NCBI GenBank assembly: GCA_001949185.1 | Contig: BDGG01000001.1 | Coordinates: forward strand, 5,200,629 to 5,264,628 | Direction: 5' to 3' | DNA length: 64,000 bases | From: Ramazzottius varieornatus | Taxonomy: Eukaryota; Tardigrada; Eutardigrada; Parachela; Ramazzottiidae | In this document: piece after piece, positions 44,756 to 56,828 of the stretch | Numbering within the stretch: the first letter of the stretch is position 1 | How the letters are laid out: every line of letters begins with the position of its first letter | Position numbers and translations under genes: made by a program | The notes under the pieces: generated by a model | What the model saw: only the letters and a program-made list of their open reading frames with translations | Told to the model about the DNA's origin: nothing | The model's database searches: none

Positions 44756-46380
44756 TTATTTCGATTTCTTCTTGCTGCAATCTAGACAAATAGCACTCTG
44801 CTTCGCTAATCTGTGCGCTGCACAAACATGAACGTTACATGAGCCACAAACAATCATTGTTCTTCGCTCAGTCTTTCTGAGACAGTATCTGCATCTGGTT
44901 GACTTCTTGGACGAAACAGTAGCTCGGGGAGTACCAGCAGTTTCGCCCGTGTCTTCGTTATTTGGTACCACGGAGGCTATAAACTTTCTGATGGCGAAGG
45001 GAAGGCTTGCCACCGTCGATCGTCGCTGGAGCTGTGGCTGTAAGCTGGTCCAGAGGGTCGACTCCTGCTTTGGTCCGGTTATACTCAGCGACGATTTCTG
45101 GCTTTTCCTCTTTGGACTGCTCGTCAATTTCCCTGAAATTAGATTTGCTCATGACGTCACTTGAAATGTTTGGCACGTACTTACATTGAAACTTTAAGTC
45201 ATCTGCGTCACACGCAAACATTGTTACAGACTGTGATTCCGCACATCTGAAACTCGCGAATTACGTCACAACAGAGCATAGTACTAACACAAGAACATCA
45301 ACGTCATGCGTGTACTCACGCGTCTCGGTGCATCGAGCCGAGTAGGATAACCGCCTTGCTTTTCTTCGGAACGTACGATACGAGAGTGACGTCTGAAGTG
45401 TGACCGAAGAGGGACGGAAGGACTTCGCGGTTCTTGCTAGGCAGGAAAGCAGAAGGAATTTGACTTATTCTCTCGAGGGAAATCTTCTTCTTGAGCAGAG
45501 TCTCACCCAACGACAACGAAGTAAACAAGTTGTCAGTTGTCACATTTCTGCCTGAGTTATTACCGAGGTATTCTCCGAGGTCTAGCACCACTCGTTGTCC
45601 CTGATTCTTCTCGGCCTTTCCACCCACGAGCTTCCCAAAGTACAGCTGATTGTTGCAGCAGTGGAAAGTACGACAGCAACACAGAAGAAATAGTTTTAGC
45701 CCGTACTTGCTTCGCGGCTTGGTGGGAATATACTGCTTGAATCAGCAACGTCGTTTGAAGGGAAACAATTGTTCGTCGACACACATAAATTCATAAGAAT
45801 GATAATAGCTTCTCAGACGTTGCGACCACAAGTCGAACAGCTCTTTCACATGAGCCATCTGATCCAGCTACGGCCGTTCTTCTCGAGTGTTCTTGTCGTC
45901 AAACCGCAAGCTGCAAGTAATCTGGGAGAACCGTATACGAGACATGCAAGCTTGGTAGATTTTTTTCCCCTAGCTCTCACTCCATAACTCCGAAACAGTC
46001 ACCGTACCGTCGTGGTAAACACCTTGTAGCAATAGAATACCCAAGTAGGCATCAAGCTCCACTGTGTCCAAGACGGCCCAGCCATTCCCGTATCGCTCGG
46101 TGCCTTCTACGTTCGTGAAGCGTATGATGGTATCGTTGATGGCGGGAGTCAGAAACAAATTGAAGCTTTCGATCATATCCGACACCTGCGATCTCGCGTG
46201 TGGAATCACTCCTCCTGCTCCTGTCATCTGGTTGACCTCCCGTGGCTTCCCGCTGTCTGCCGGGAAGCGAGCCCATTCTACGGCACCGTTCGTGCTCAAT
46301 AAAGGTCCGACATCGCTGAGTTGATATAGCGGTAGAACATCCTCATCGTCACTTTCCGTATCCGTCTGCTCATCGCCCAC
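44756..46380 (-). pseudogene. piggyBac (PGBD-type) transposase with premature stop
   Basis: Minus-strand coding in three blocks. The acidic N-terminus and DNA-binding part (46380-45970) contain MIESFNLFLTPAINDTIIR and ELDAYLGILLLQGVY. The DDE_Tnp_1_7 core (about 45830-45320) contains CVDEQLFPFKRRC, then FKQYIPTKPRSKYGLKLF and RNVTTDNLFTSLSL, with catalytic Asp in VDEQL and TTDN. The C-terminus (45127-44756) has a zinc-binding domain with CRYCLRKTERRTMIVCGSC and CAAHRLAKQSAICLDC. A TGA at 45743-45745 lies exactly between the Cys and FKQY of a highly conserved stretch, and frames change between blocks. At least one such break is not explained by an intron, so I call it inactive. Confidence 0.8.
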
Positions 46381-46756
46381 TTCTATTGCGTCAGGTTCAG
46401 CTTAGACCTCCGTCTTCCGGCAGGTCTGAGGCACAGCTACCCGTTTCTGATTATGCGACATCATCTTCATCAACATCCATTCTCTTAGACCAGCACTAAA
46501 AGACGGAGGAAAGAAAAGCAAACTCAGCCTCGAAACCGAAATAGTTTTCAACACAAAAACGTACTCAACCAGGGTAACCGATGTGCACTTGTTGATGTTG
46601 TGTGGTTTATCGTTACATGCTGCCAGTATTAGGAATGTAGAACGGTAGTAACGAAATCTAATTAGCCAAAATAGATGCATCATTCTGTACGATTTTGAAA
46701 CCACTTTGACAAATCAATGAAACAACTACCAGTCAGCAAACCATCAATCAAGATCA

Positions 46757-47230
46757 ACCGGAAGTGTGCCACTTCATCGAAGCAATAACGCACAGAGAAA
46801 CAATCATCTTTCCTCGTCCCGATCCTTCCCGTACCTCACCGCCGTGAATCTTACGGATGTACTCGAGAAGTGCATCTGGATATACCAGGACAAATTTCGG
46901 ATCGTCTCTTTCGATAGTCTTTTCAACGTTCTAAAAACAACAGCCGATAAACAGAAATAGTACTATAAGGGTGCGAAAACGGTTGTCTTCCCGTTAATCC
47001 ATCGGAGCAACGTACTAAGATTTGATTACTGAGGGCCGAGTAAATGGCGAAACGGGCTTCTTTTCCTTCCAATCCCTGCGAAGATGCTTCCAGAAGAACG
47101 GTACCAGGTTCGGTGGAAGGATTCACCTGCAACAATATTCCGTCATAGTTCGCATTCAGTGTACGGCTTAGGATGATGTGACATACCCTTGAATCTGGAA
47201 CACAGTCGCCATTTCTTTTTCTGCTTCCAT
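46757..47230 (-). CDS. Small unknown protein, three exons
   Basis: A candidate gene of about 120 residues. Exon 1 begins at an ATG near 47230 (MEAEKEMATVFQIQGY). Exon 2 (about 47128-47018) reads VNPSTEPGTVLLEASSQGLE then KEARFAIYSALSNQ. Exon 3 (from 46931) reads NVEKTIERDDPKFVLVYPDA then LLEYIRKIHGGE. The exon 2 donor and exon 3 acceptor are in phase. The exon 1 donor is uncertain: the consensus GTATGT gives the wrong phase, and the in-phase site GTCACA is weak. No family is recognised; the protein looks soluble and folded. If exon 3 does not splice onward it stops near 46757. The composition is coding-like, but existence rests on splice reading alone. Confidence 0.45.
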
Positions 47231-47419
47231 AATTACGCAGGTTTGGAAGTTAAGGTAGAGAGTACGACGAAGAGACAAGATCGAGAGACAGGTTCGCAAA
47301 AGGCAATGCGTAAAATAGAAATCTGAAAAATTAAATTTACTTCTTGCCACCTTGGCGGCGCCACCAGTGGTAGTATCGTTCCTGACGTCATGGGCTGCGC
47401 CATATGTCGGAACACCACG

Positions 47420-49640
47420 AGCTACTTGCGATTTTTTGTCTAACCACTGGACAACCGCTAGTTGGACGCTGGAGATATAATGTTGTAAAGAACTGATTGT
47501 GAGTTGTTCTGAATTTTTTTCTAGCTGTTGAAACGCTTGGCGCGTGAAGGAGGACCTGGAACATGTGTTGGGAGCAGTTTGCCCTCGAGCCTTGTAAAAT
47601 ATTTCTAATTCCGTACGTAGTGTTTAGCCAGCGGTCACGAGCTACATGTCATAGAGAACCCGCCACTACAGGCAAACAAGAAATACTGAACCGCCAAAGC
47701 TGCACAGGAAGTGATTTGCGGTCAGGTAACCGTGCGCTGCGAAACCGAGTTGTGCCCCCGGTATTATGAGTGGTAATACACGATCCGAACGACCAGGTGG
47801 CCGCCGTCAATGCTGAACAAGAATGCTATGAAGGGAAAGCCATAAGGAATCATGATGGGCAGTGGACACCGGAAACGTCGATAGCACTGACCTGCAGCGA
47901 CGCCTTGATGGACCTTCCGCAGAAGAGGTTGGAAAAGTCATGTTTCGTAGGGCGTGGTTTCCTGACATACTAAGATGTTTAGGTACGAAGCGTTAACACG
48001 TTGCGTCGTCATTCCAACGATGGACAAACTGGAGCCCTTCACGTTGGAAGAGGCGGACATCATCGAAGAAGCGCAAACATGTGCATTTTGTGGATCTTTT
48101 GCATGTCAGTGCCGCAGATATCCACGAGATGCGGAAACGGAAGGCCAACCTTATGCAGCCGGTGGCTAAAGCCATGCAGGACCTGAAAGCAGGCGCTAAC
48201 CGCGTTGTAGCTGACTTTGCCATCCTGATTACTGCCATGGAACTGGTAAAATTTCGTAGCTTATTCAAGAAGCACTCCGTGTCAGATGTTAGTGAACGGG
48301 CCGGGTTTTTTGACTCCTGGAGAAAGTGAAATATGGTGAGTGGAAAGGGAAGATACAGCCCTTCGTGCTGAACAGAATTCCACCGAAAGCTGCAACCTTC
48401 TACAAGTATGTTGAGACGAAACCGGGACGACCTTCCGTGCAAACTTAGGCGTCCAAAACGGACATCGGCAATGGAGTATAATCTTTTGTTCTGACCGTAG
48501 CTTATCTTTACGGAGAATGCAGATGAGGTGATGAACGCTGTTTGGTTACTATCCTGTTTTCAGAAATCAACGTTTCTTGCCCAATAGCGACGGATCCGCT
48601 TCACAACTCAACAGCAGAAACAGTGCGTTTGGGTTTGCGAAGACATGTTTCTGCTGCTTTTGGACAAGCACGGTAAAAGTGTTGGAGAGCCTTCGTCGCA
48701 TGGAGGGTTTCAAATGCTGCGAGCTCGTAAGCTTTAACGGGTCCAACCGCCGAGCTATGCAAGTCCCGTGCAGCAGTCTCACCGATGGGCAGATGAGCGT
48801 ACTGAAGCATAAAGGGGTTCCGGAAGGTATGCTACTAGTTTGGATGAAGGAAATCTAAAATTTTGTGCCGATGTGATACGTTTTGCAGATTCTTTGGCAA
48901 CAGAAGCAACTCCTACGGTCGAAAGAAGATTCGAAGTCATGTCACCTTTCAAAAAGAAGGTGCGCTAGGACGATTCAGTGTCAACAGAGTACTCAACCTT
49001 GAGAAACACAAGTAGAGACGCGTTCTAGCCACTGGCGACCTCGACGCAAAAGGTGATTTAGCTGGACCACAAGTGATCCGAAGTATTACCTAATTATGTT
49101 TTTTGATGCTTGACAGAACCAACCTAGTTCACCTAGGTCGCCGAATCAGTCCAGTCCACCTAAAACTCGAAGCAGTGCTGGTCAGGGCGTCATCCCCGTA
49201 TCACTAGAACCGGTTCCCAGTCTTAGCTTGAGTGTGACCAAACAAGGTCTCTTTAGCGCATATTTCTACACGCTGAATCAGAAGACGGTATTTGAGCAGA
49301 TGTCTCTTTTTAGTGGCGCTTCCGACCAAGTCCGATTACGTCAACGCTCCAGTCAACGCATGCAACAAAGAAAGAGCGTTTTAATGATAAGAATGTTTGC
49401 TCTAAATGTGCAGTAAGCAAAAGTGGTAAGGAAGAAAAACCTATCTGTGCTCAAAGTGCGAACAAAGATATCACTTACGCTGTCAGACTGAAGAAACTAA
49501 GGCGTGGCTTCACAGTGGTCGAACCCAGCAACACAGCTGTGACAACTGTCGAGTCACAGTTGAATCTTCTGCGTAACTTGTGTATTTCGCATTGTTAAAG
49601 TCTGCGAAATACAACCTGCAAGACAATCGTCACTCACCAA
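47420..49640. other. No convincing gene; possible decayed repeat
   Basis: Scattered open frames (48081-48329, 48577-48858 plus) show no family similarity. Short peptide-like stretches such as TPTVERRFEVMSPFKKK (48930) and a Cys-containing FNDKNVCSKCAVSKSG (49370) hint at old mobile-element coding, but no domain could be named. Confidence 0.3.
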
Positions 49641-50375
49641 GTTTAAAACTGTTTACCGGTCGCCCATCCTTTACGCTGCGGTGACGTTCCTCCTTACAGC
49701 CGCCGCTGCTATATATTCACAGATTCCCAATGCCATTGCTCTTTGCCTTGGCATATTTATTTTGGGTTGTTACGAGATGTGTTTGTACGCTACCAAAAAC
49801 GGCAATACAAAGACAAACCTTGGCCTCACGCCGAGTGGGTTCAGATTCGCGTGTTAGCCTTTCTCGAATTGAGCGTAACGCTCTTGGCCCCTGGCGACAT
49901 CTGTTCCACTCATCGAATCTGTGTTTAACCCTGCAATTATTCGAAGATTGCCTATCATCCCAGCTGTATCTGGTGGAAGAATGAGTGTTACTATACGATG
50001 AATCCGACATTACTTCCGGCGAAGCCGCAAGGCTAATTTGTGTGGCAATGTTCGACACTATCGTCATGTGCACGTTAAAGCTGCTCCATGTCTGCGGTTG
50101 CTGAATGCCCTGCCGTCTTCCGGAACGATGGGACGATTTTTATCGGTTTCAAGCAACAACAACCGCTACTTCCAACATCCCGATGTCAGCTGTTGCCAGC
50201 CAAACAAGTAGGTATTTGCCTAACGACGGGGCGTTCCTGTCCACCATCACGCAAGACATCGCTTACCTTCCTGCCAGCTATTCTGCCCAGCAAACGCCGG
50301 CCACTCCACCGGCGCCCGACACTTTCCGTTCTCCCGATCTGGATCCACCGCCGTCCTATCTTAACGCAGTAACAG
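49640..50375 (+). pseudogene. Possible tetraspan/PPxY-tail gene, broken
   Basis: At 49645-49840 the plus strand encodes hydrophobic segments (VTFLLTAAAAIYSQIP and LGIFILGCYEMC) like a small membrane protein. After stops and frame changes, 50105-50380 encodes a Pro/Ser/Thr tail ending in LDPPPSYLNAVTE, a PPxY motif in the same position as in the intact tetraspan at 43390-44010. Introns could explain some breaks, but I found no consistent set of splice sites, so a decayed relative is the more cautious reading. Confidence 0.35.
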
Positions 50376-50616
50376 AAACAAGAAGAAATGTTGGCTCACA
50401 CTGTAAAACACCAGTGACAGGGTATCTCGTGACACCAAAAGCTTCTCAAGACGATATGCGATTTGCGATAGCGACTGTGAGCAGAAGGCCGATAAGATTA
50501 TCGCGGTGCCACTTTGATCTGAAACAGATTCCCCGTCGTATTTGCCATTATTGTAACAACCACCGCACTTGTAACAATCGCATGACGCGGTTAAGCGATC
50601 GTAACCCAGTACAAAG

Positions 50617-53600
50617 TTATTCCATTCTTGCATCCATCTCTTGAACAGGCTCAGCCATTGCGTGTCTCTCGCTCGACAACCTCTGCACACCTGGCTGAAG
50701 ATCCCTGACATCTATAGGTTGATATTCTACCTCTGACTTCATCGTTGTCATGAGCTGTTCGGCTGACCGAGGTTTCCGTAATGGTCCGACACGTAAACTG
50801 GGTCCTGGTAGGGCTGCCATTGGCCTGGATTGTTTGCCGCCAACTGCCTGTTGCATATGGGCCGAATGCTTTCTCAGGAAGGTTTCCATCCGGTCGTCTA
50901 TGGTTTTCCTTGCTGCAGCTCTACCAAACCTACGCAGCAAAGGACGGACTGTTTATCACTTTTCCCTCACAGAATGCTGTAATAGGTTTGACACTCACAT
51001 AAATTCAGAGTTCAGGGCGGCCTTTCGAGTTGTGTGCCGACCTCCGGATTCTCTTATCAGACTGCAGTGGTCGCAGTGCGGTGCCACAAGGTGACCAAAA
51101 TGATGACCCTTATTTTGCTTATATTCGAGGCATTCTTGTTCGCGCAGGTGGCGCTGCAGTTGGCGACCCAGCGCTGTGTGGATGTACTTGAGCTCTCCCG
51201 CTTTCGGTTGTCCGTCCCACGCACCTCCAATCATCCTTCGCTTAACGTAATCGATCTGCGGTCGGACCGCAGACGAAACGTACGCATGTGGCCATCCTGT
51301 AGGCTTCCTGCAATATCAGTGCACCATCAGGTTAGGCGCAAACGCTTTGTGAGTACTGGCTCGAGTTACTGACTCGTTCGGAGTTGGGTCCACGGCTTTG
51401 TCGCAGGAAACGCATGTGAAAGCCCGCAATGGTCTAAAAACCGAATTGCATTTTCAGTTGTTTTTTGCACTGCCTGAAGCACTGTACACACCTTTTGCTT
51501 CCAGCTGCAGAGTCAATGTCGATGGCTTTTTCGAGCTCGATAATTCTTCTGACTAGCATCTCCATAGCTTTGGTCCACTTTTCTGTTTGCCGATCCTTGT
51601 CATTCACCTGCGACGTCAACTCGACATCCAGCTTCTCCGCGAGATTTCTTATGTTGTTGTCGAGGTAATCGCCCTGTCAAGTCGGCAAATGTATAGGAGG
51701 TTGGTTTGAGCTTAGAAAGAAAAGCTTGCCTGTTGATTCATGAAGTTTTTGATCTCGAGAAGCTTCCGTTGCAGGATGTTGGCAAACTCGGTAAACTGTG
51801 GTCGATCCAGCTTTCCGTCTAACAACGCCACATCGGCTTTCTGTTGATGCGGAAGTGATTTACGAAAGTTATCAGCACATGCTCAACACCGGGCAAAGCA
51901 CCGTACCGGAAGGAGAAGCTCCATCAGAGCATTCTCGTCTGCTTTGTCGTGTTGGAGTCGATGAGTTTGATTCTGCAAGTTTTCCAGATTCTGCTGCAGT
52001 ATTCGTAGAACACTCTCCAGCTCGCTCAGTCGAACCTCTATCATGGCAAAGTTTTCGGCACATGCCCGACAGAAAATTTCGAATTCTGCCCGGCTAGGTC
52101 CATTACTTCCCTACAGCAAAATGCGATTGCTTGGAACTATTAATCTTTACACAAAGAAAGCCTTACCGAGTTGGTCTTTTCGCTTTTACTGGAATCAAAC
52201 TGGGGATGGACCAGAGCATGCTTTTGGGGTGCTGAAAACTTCGTCGCCTGTTCTTTAAGTTTCCCTGTTACGCCAGCTAGTTCAGAGTGTAAAGTATTTA
52301 GCCTGTTTTGCATCTTGTCAAAATGGCGCTTCTGCTGCTCCAGTAGCTGTTGCAGATTACGAATTTGTGCCGCTGTCGCTTCGTCTTTTTCAGCTCGAAT
52401 ACGAGCTGCTTCTTCGTCGTCCGGTGAAGACAGTCCCATAGCAAACAAGCCGTGCGTGTCATCAACATTCCGAGAGCCATTTGCAGTTGGTTGGACGGCC
52501 TCTGGAATTGTCGGCAGAACAGGGATGGCGTTGGCATTCACTGCTGGAGACGACGACCGGGTTGGACCACCTGTTGCTCCCCAAGAGCCGGATCCTGAAG
52601 TATTATTCAGTCCATTCATGTCTTGACCGAAACCGTACGTCGATCTTCCAGCTGCCGTCTGCGGAGTTCCAGAAGTATCTGGATTGTCTGAACCTTCCGA
52701 CGAAGAGCCGGAAGTACCACTGGAGCCAGACCGGTTGCCGGCGGTAGTTGATGCAGCATCGGAAATTCGTTCTTCATGAATCGACTGCTTGAACTCGTTT
52801 GCTGCGCTGTCTGAAACAACAGTTTACTTTAAAGTATCGGGTGAAATTTATTATCAGGTATGTAATCTTGGAAGGTGAATTTCTCACTTAGTTTGTTCAC
52901 GTTCTTATTCTGCGCAAGTCCGCTGAGGTAGTCCTGAAGAGATGCTCGTACCTTTTTACGGATTCTGAACGATGGCAAAAACGAGTAACAGACGGCGCAG
53001 ACTTACCTCTATCCTGGTCAGTCGCTTGTCGAAGCGCTGAGTCAATCTCACCAACCGACCTATCTGAACGAGGATATCCAGAACATCTTTGTCCGGTTCA
53101 AGAGTATAGCTCGCGTTTCCCGCTTTATCCGACTTTTCCACCGGAGTCGTTGCCGCCGACTGGTTAGACTTCTTGCCAGCCTGTGGCAAGTTTGGATCTG
53201 TCGCGTGGGTCCACCAAGACGGAAGAGGCTCATCGACTTGCCCCTCTTCTCCGGGAGGATGGTCGGTTGCCAAATTGTGTTTCGGCTTCTCTGTAGGCAT
53301 CGGAGGGTGACCATGAGACGCCGGACGCGGCGAAAGATTGATCGGTTCCGCGCCAATCATAGACTTCTTGGCGTCTTCAGCCTGTCGGTCTACTAAAACA
53401 CTGCGCAGCGCCGGCCATGTAACGAAAACTGGCTTGGTGTACCCCTCTGGAATCTTGAAGTTCTCTGTATTGTTGGCAGCGCTGAGCAGGCTTCCATCCA
53501 GAGCCTGTAGAAGTGAATCAACTTCAACTTGCGATTTTCGCGAAACATCAGGCAGCAGTACTAGTAATGGGTAAGACAAGACTGAAGTGAGTTCTGTACC

Positions 53601-54362
53601 TACGTCTCTGAAAGCGGCGTCCGGGTTGATCATCCATTTCCTCAGAAAGTTCACTAGCCCGTTCTTCAAGTTCTTCAGCTTGGCAATAGCTTCTCCGTGT
53701 TCTTCAAGTTTCGCATTGGCCACTTCCATAGCCTGCTGTAACATGTTCAGTCTGGCGTTCATCTGAATAATTTGCCATGCTTCAGCCAGAGGACCCAGGG
53801 AAGCGCGCTGACTGCTAGGTGCATTGTCAACGGAGGTATCAACTGGAGTTCCGGCATTGGCAGTTCCACCGGAACCGTCAATATTTATAGAGAAGTGTCC
53901 AAATCCTCCTAAAGCATTTGCTCCTACCAATGGGTCGACAGCCGTCTTCAGTTGATTCAGCTGATCTTCCAGAGCTGCGATACGAGCTTGGTCGGAATTA
54001 TTATCCCTGCCGATGGTTAACTGGAAAGATGGTGGAAGCTGTGGACTAGCGAGGTCGTTTGGGCTGTTGGGATCACGATAGTCAATAATGTCAGAAGGAT
54101 CGACTGCGTCACCATCGGCCATCATATCCCGACCGGCTTGTCGTATAAGCTCTCGGGAAGGGCGGTGGCCGAGGTTTACCCGATCATGGGCGATATGCAT
54201 ACGTTCGATAATATATTCCAGCAAGACATAGAGGCTACGGAAATTCACAACACCGTAATCGGGAGTCTTGAGTGACATGGTTAAGAGCTGCATCAGCGTT
54301 AGCGTTTGGGGAAGAGCCATGTTGGAGGGGCTGCCTTGAAATTGCGCTGGTTGCGAATCCAT
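50617..54362 (-). CDS. QRICH2/C16orf96-like protein (DUF4795), coiled-coil
   Basis: A multi-exon minus-strand gene. Exon 1 (54362-53007) begins with TLMQLLTMSLKTPDYG then VVNFRSLYVLLEYIIE, resembling the conserved N-terminus of QRICH2/C16orf96 proteins. The body has heptad-like coiled-coil stretches: ARIAALEDQLNQLKT, LNMLQQAMEVANAKLEEHG, and RNLQQLLEQQKRHFDKMQNR at about 52400. Junctions 53007 to DYLSGLAQ (about 52942) to the Ser/Gly-rich exon at 52815 are in phase. Further 3', FTCVSCDKAV near 51410 matches the CxSCD motif of DUF4795. The last junction (GELK to FGRAAARK, about 51193 to 50932) is also in phase, and the stop is at 50617. QRICH2 acts in sperm flagella; a ciliary role here is by family only. 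Exons between 52140 and 51434 were not fully resolved. Confidence 0.65.
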
Positions 54363-54567
54363 GATTTACAGTTGGCAGTCTTGGAGAGAAAAAGGCTCAA
54401 AATACAATCGAGTCTGGGAACTCAGGAGTACAACAGCACGGGTTTTCCAGAAATCAGATGACTATATCTTCGGTTTGAGATCTCCTTGTCGAGCGCTTTA
54501 AGTCTGACATCTATTTATTCGGCTCATAAGACTAGACTCGTACGACAGGAGGTTAACATATCTTCTT

Positions 54568-54586
54568 TTTTATATATATAAGCAGA
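54568..54586 (-). promoter_or_regulatory. Possible TATA box for the QRICH2-like gene
   Basis: GCTTATATATATAAAAAAG on the minus strand, about 210 bp upstream of the ATG at 54362. This leaves room for a 5'UTR of 170-180 nt. A very similar catatatataagccgaag occurs at 44382 on the plus strand without a gene directly downstream, so the match may be incidental. Confidence 0.3.
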
Positions 54587-54786
54587 AGTATCGGACTGTA
54601 GTCAAGGATCACTCTCTCCCGGTGTCTCTGAAGGTCAATTACCACGGAAGACGCTTTAAAACTCAAAACTAATTGAGTGGCTTTATCCAGTGCTAACCGA
54701 CATGATGATGGTCGAATGAAAATGCACTGACTATACAGAAATGAAAACGGAATAACATTCGCCTTTACTACTTCGACCGACGTCCT

Positions 54787-55727
54787 TCAAACTCGGCGGA
54801 AACGACGTCTCCCTACAACGGCGTCCTTCTCCATGGTCAAGGTGTAGATCTGGGACACGCAAAATTGTTAATCATTCAGTATTTCGTTATGAGCTTGTTG
54901 CTTTATCGAAAAACCAACGTACCACATCGTGCTCGTTCAAGCCGAGGAAGTGGAAGTCCACCCTTAGAACCAGAAGCTTATTGTTGCCGGCCGGTGCCAC
55001 GTAGTAATTTGATCCATAAGGAAGCTGTGGTGGGATATCCGCGTACTGATAAGTGAACCAGTACGTCAGATCGTGCGGACCATGGATAGTTGCTCCCAAC
55101 TACAACACTCAAGTTTTAGGCCTTCGCAAGGAGGGATTCTTGAGCAAGATTGTGGGAATCACTCACGGTAGCCTTCCCACTTCGAAGGTTTACGATCTGG
55201 CTTTCAGTAAGACTGAGCTGGAAACCACTGTGCTCTTGAAGCACATTGTTCACAAAGAAGATGAAGTCGTAGCGCTTATATCCGGCTTGTTGGATAATCA
55301 TGGAGACGTTAGAGTTTACTGTCTCAACTGGCGAGTCTGCAAAAGCAAAAATACTGTAGAAAATGACACTGAAATTGATGGTTATCAAGGTTGTAGGAGC
55401 ATACTCTTCCGCTGGTAAATTTCCCACATGTTTATTTGCGGGTCTCGACGTGGATCAGACAAGAACTTCCCCACAAAAATCGGGTTCTCCAGATAATCCT
55501 CGTTTGACGGCTTAGAATTGATCACCACAACCACTGGCAGGAAAAAAAGAAGCCTGAATAGCCTACGTATACACAACGAATACGTACAGTATCATGAATT
55601 TAAACTTACCTATAGCAATGATCAACAGTATGACTAGCAATACCAAAGCACCCACCACCCACAACATCCGCGAGGAACTCCAGAACAACGTATCCTTGAG
55701 GGAGTGCAGCCTGTCTTTGAGCGTCAT
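54787..55727 (-). CDS. Type II single-pass membrane protein, unknown family
   Basis: About five minus-strand exons. Exon 1 (from ATG 55727) encodes a basic 20-residue cytoplasmic start, then the TM helix MLWVVGALVLLVILLIIAI. Exon 2 follows ttttttcctgccag and reads VVVINSKPSNEDYLENPIF, then DPRRDPQINMWEIYQ. Exon 3 follows ttttgcttttgcag and contains VNSNVSMIIQQAGYKRYDF, then VLQEHSGFQLSLTESQ. Exon 4 contains LTYWFTYQYADIPPQLPYG and NNKLLVLRVDFHFLGLNEHD. A last short exon would end in a basic tail and TGA at 54787. The extracellular part has Tyr/Asn-rich beta-like sequence with few Cys. I do not recognise the family. Exon joins 2-3 and 4-5 were not both phase-proven. Confidence 0.55.
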
Positions 55728-56828
55728 GTTTGGAGTTACTGGGGAGTGTTGAACTGCCTGTCAAAGATCTGACCGTCGAACAGATTTTGACTTCACCTTT
55801 CTTAATCAGATGTTACACTCAAGCTGGATTCGGGAGAACTGCGCTTCCGCTATCTTCCAAGATATTGCGACCCATAAATCGTGTTGATGTCAGTGGCTCT
55901 TATCGGGACAGTCAAGAGTAAATTTAAGCCAAGAAGACACGCTGCGTGCCAGATTTGGATAGCTTCGCATTTCCGGTTCTTGATGTAGGCGAACTTCAGA
56001 CTTTTTGAAACATTACTGGTGCCCAATGGAGGACTGCTGGTCGCAACGGTCCGATTTCTATTCTGGGAACGGTCAAGTTGGTAGGTGAAAACCAAAGAAG
56101 ATGGTCACGCCGTGCTCAAGTATGTTACGTTAAGGTTTTACGGTTGAATTGCTGCAAAGCGAGCGTGCATTTTTCCAACATCGCGTGTGCGCGACAGGTA
56201 CACAGCATTTTCTGACGATATTTTCTCACGGTGGTGACGCCCAATGCTGAACGAACCAGCGAACCGGTTTCACCTGCAAAATGCTTGACTACATATGATC
56301 ACCTGCACAGCTTTCTCTCTTATAACTATTCACCATTGACATATTTTCATTAAACACAACGTTCGGTGTATTATTCGATGGCGTTATCCGATAACACTGG
56401 AAGAGACTGTGTTTTTGCCCAGTCAGCGAAGAGCCTTTTTGCCGTTCAGCCGACTTTGCTCAACTGTTGCCAAACGGTGATCGCAGTACATTTGCAACAT
56501 TAACCTGTCCATTCTGTCGTTCTTCCAAACGACTGTATTATCACAGTTATTACAGCGGGCTTTTATGGAAGCCTTCAGCCAGCGCGAATCGTTTTTAGAC
56601 AACTCGCCACAGTCGTGCTTACCTTCGCATTGATCTGTTAATATGTGTGCATATTCAATACTCAACCTTCTTGATCTGCGATTTTCGTTTCCGAAAGGTT
56701 TTATACTACATCATAATCATTCTCCATGTCCCCTTGACTTTATTTGCCTCATCAAAATCTGAAAAGCGTTTCACTCTCTGATTCGACGGACATCTTACTA
56801 TTACAGGTAGTTTTATGGAGTAGAAACA
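55728..56828. other. Divergent intergenic region
   Basis: This lies between the type II membrane gene (-) and the unknown gene at 56829 (+). A Cys-containing minus-strand frame at 56680-56423 (CEGKHDCGEL, CNNCDNTVVW) has no ATG and no neighbours to join. Two CTTCCGG-like motifs are absent here, unlike other flanks. Confidence 0.3.

Noticed and set aside
47770-48860. Several 60-95 codon plus-strand frames
   Set aside because: There is no family similarity, frames overlap on both strands and no splice set joins them.
56423-56680. Cys-containing minus-strand frame of 80 codons
   Set aside because: It lacks an ATG, has no recognisable zinc-finger spacing and no in-phase partner exon.
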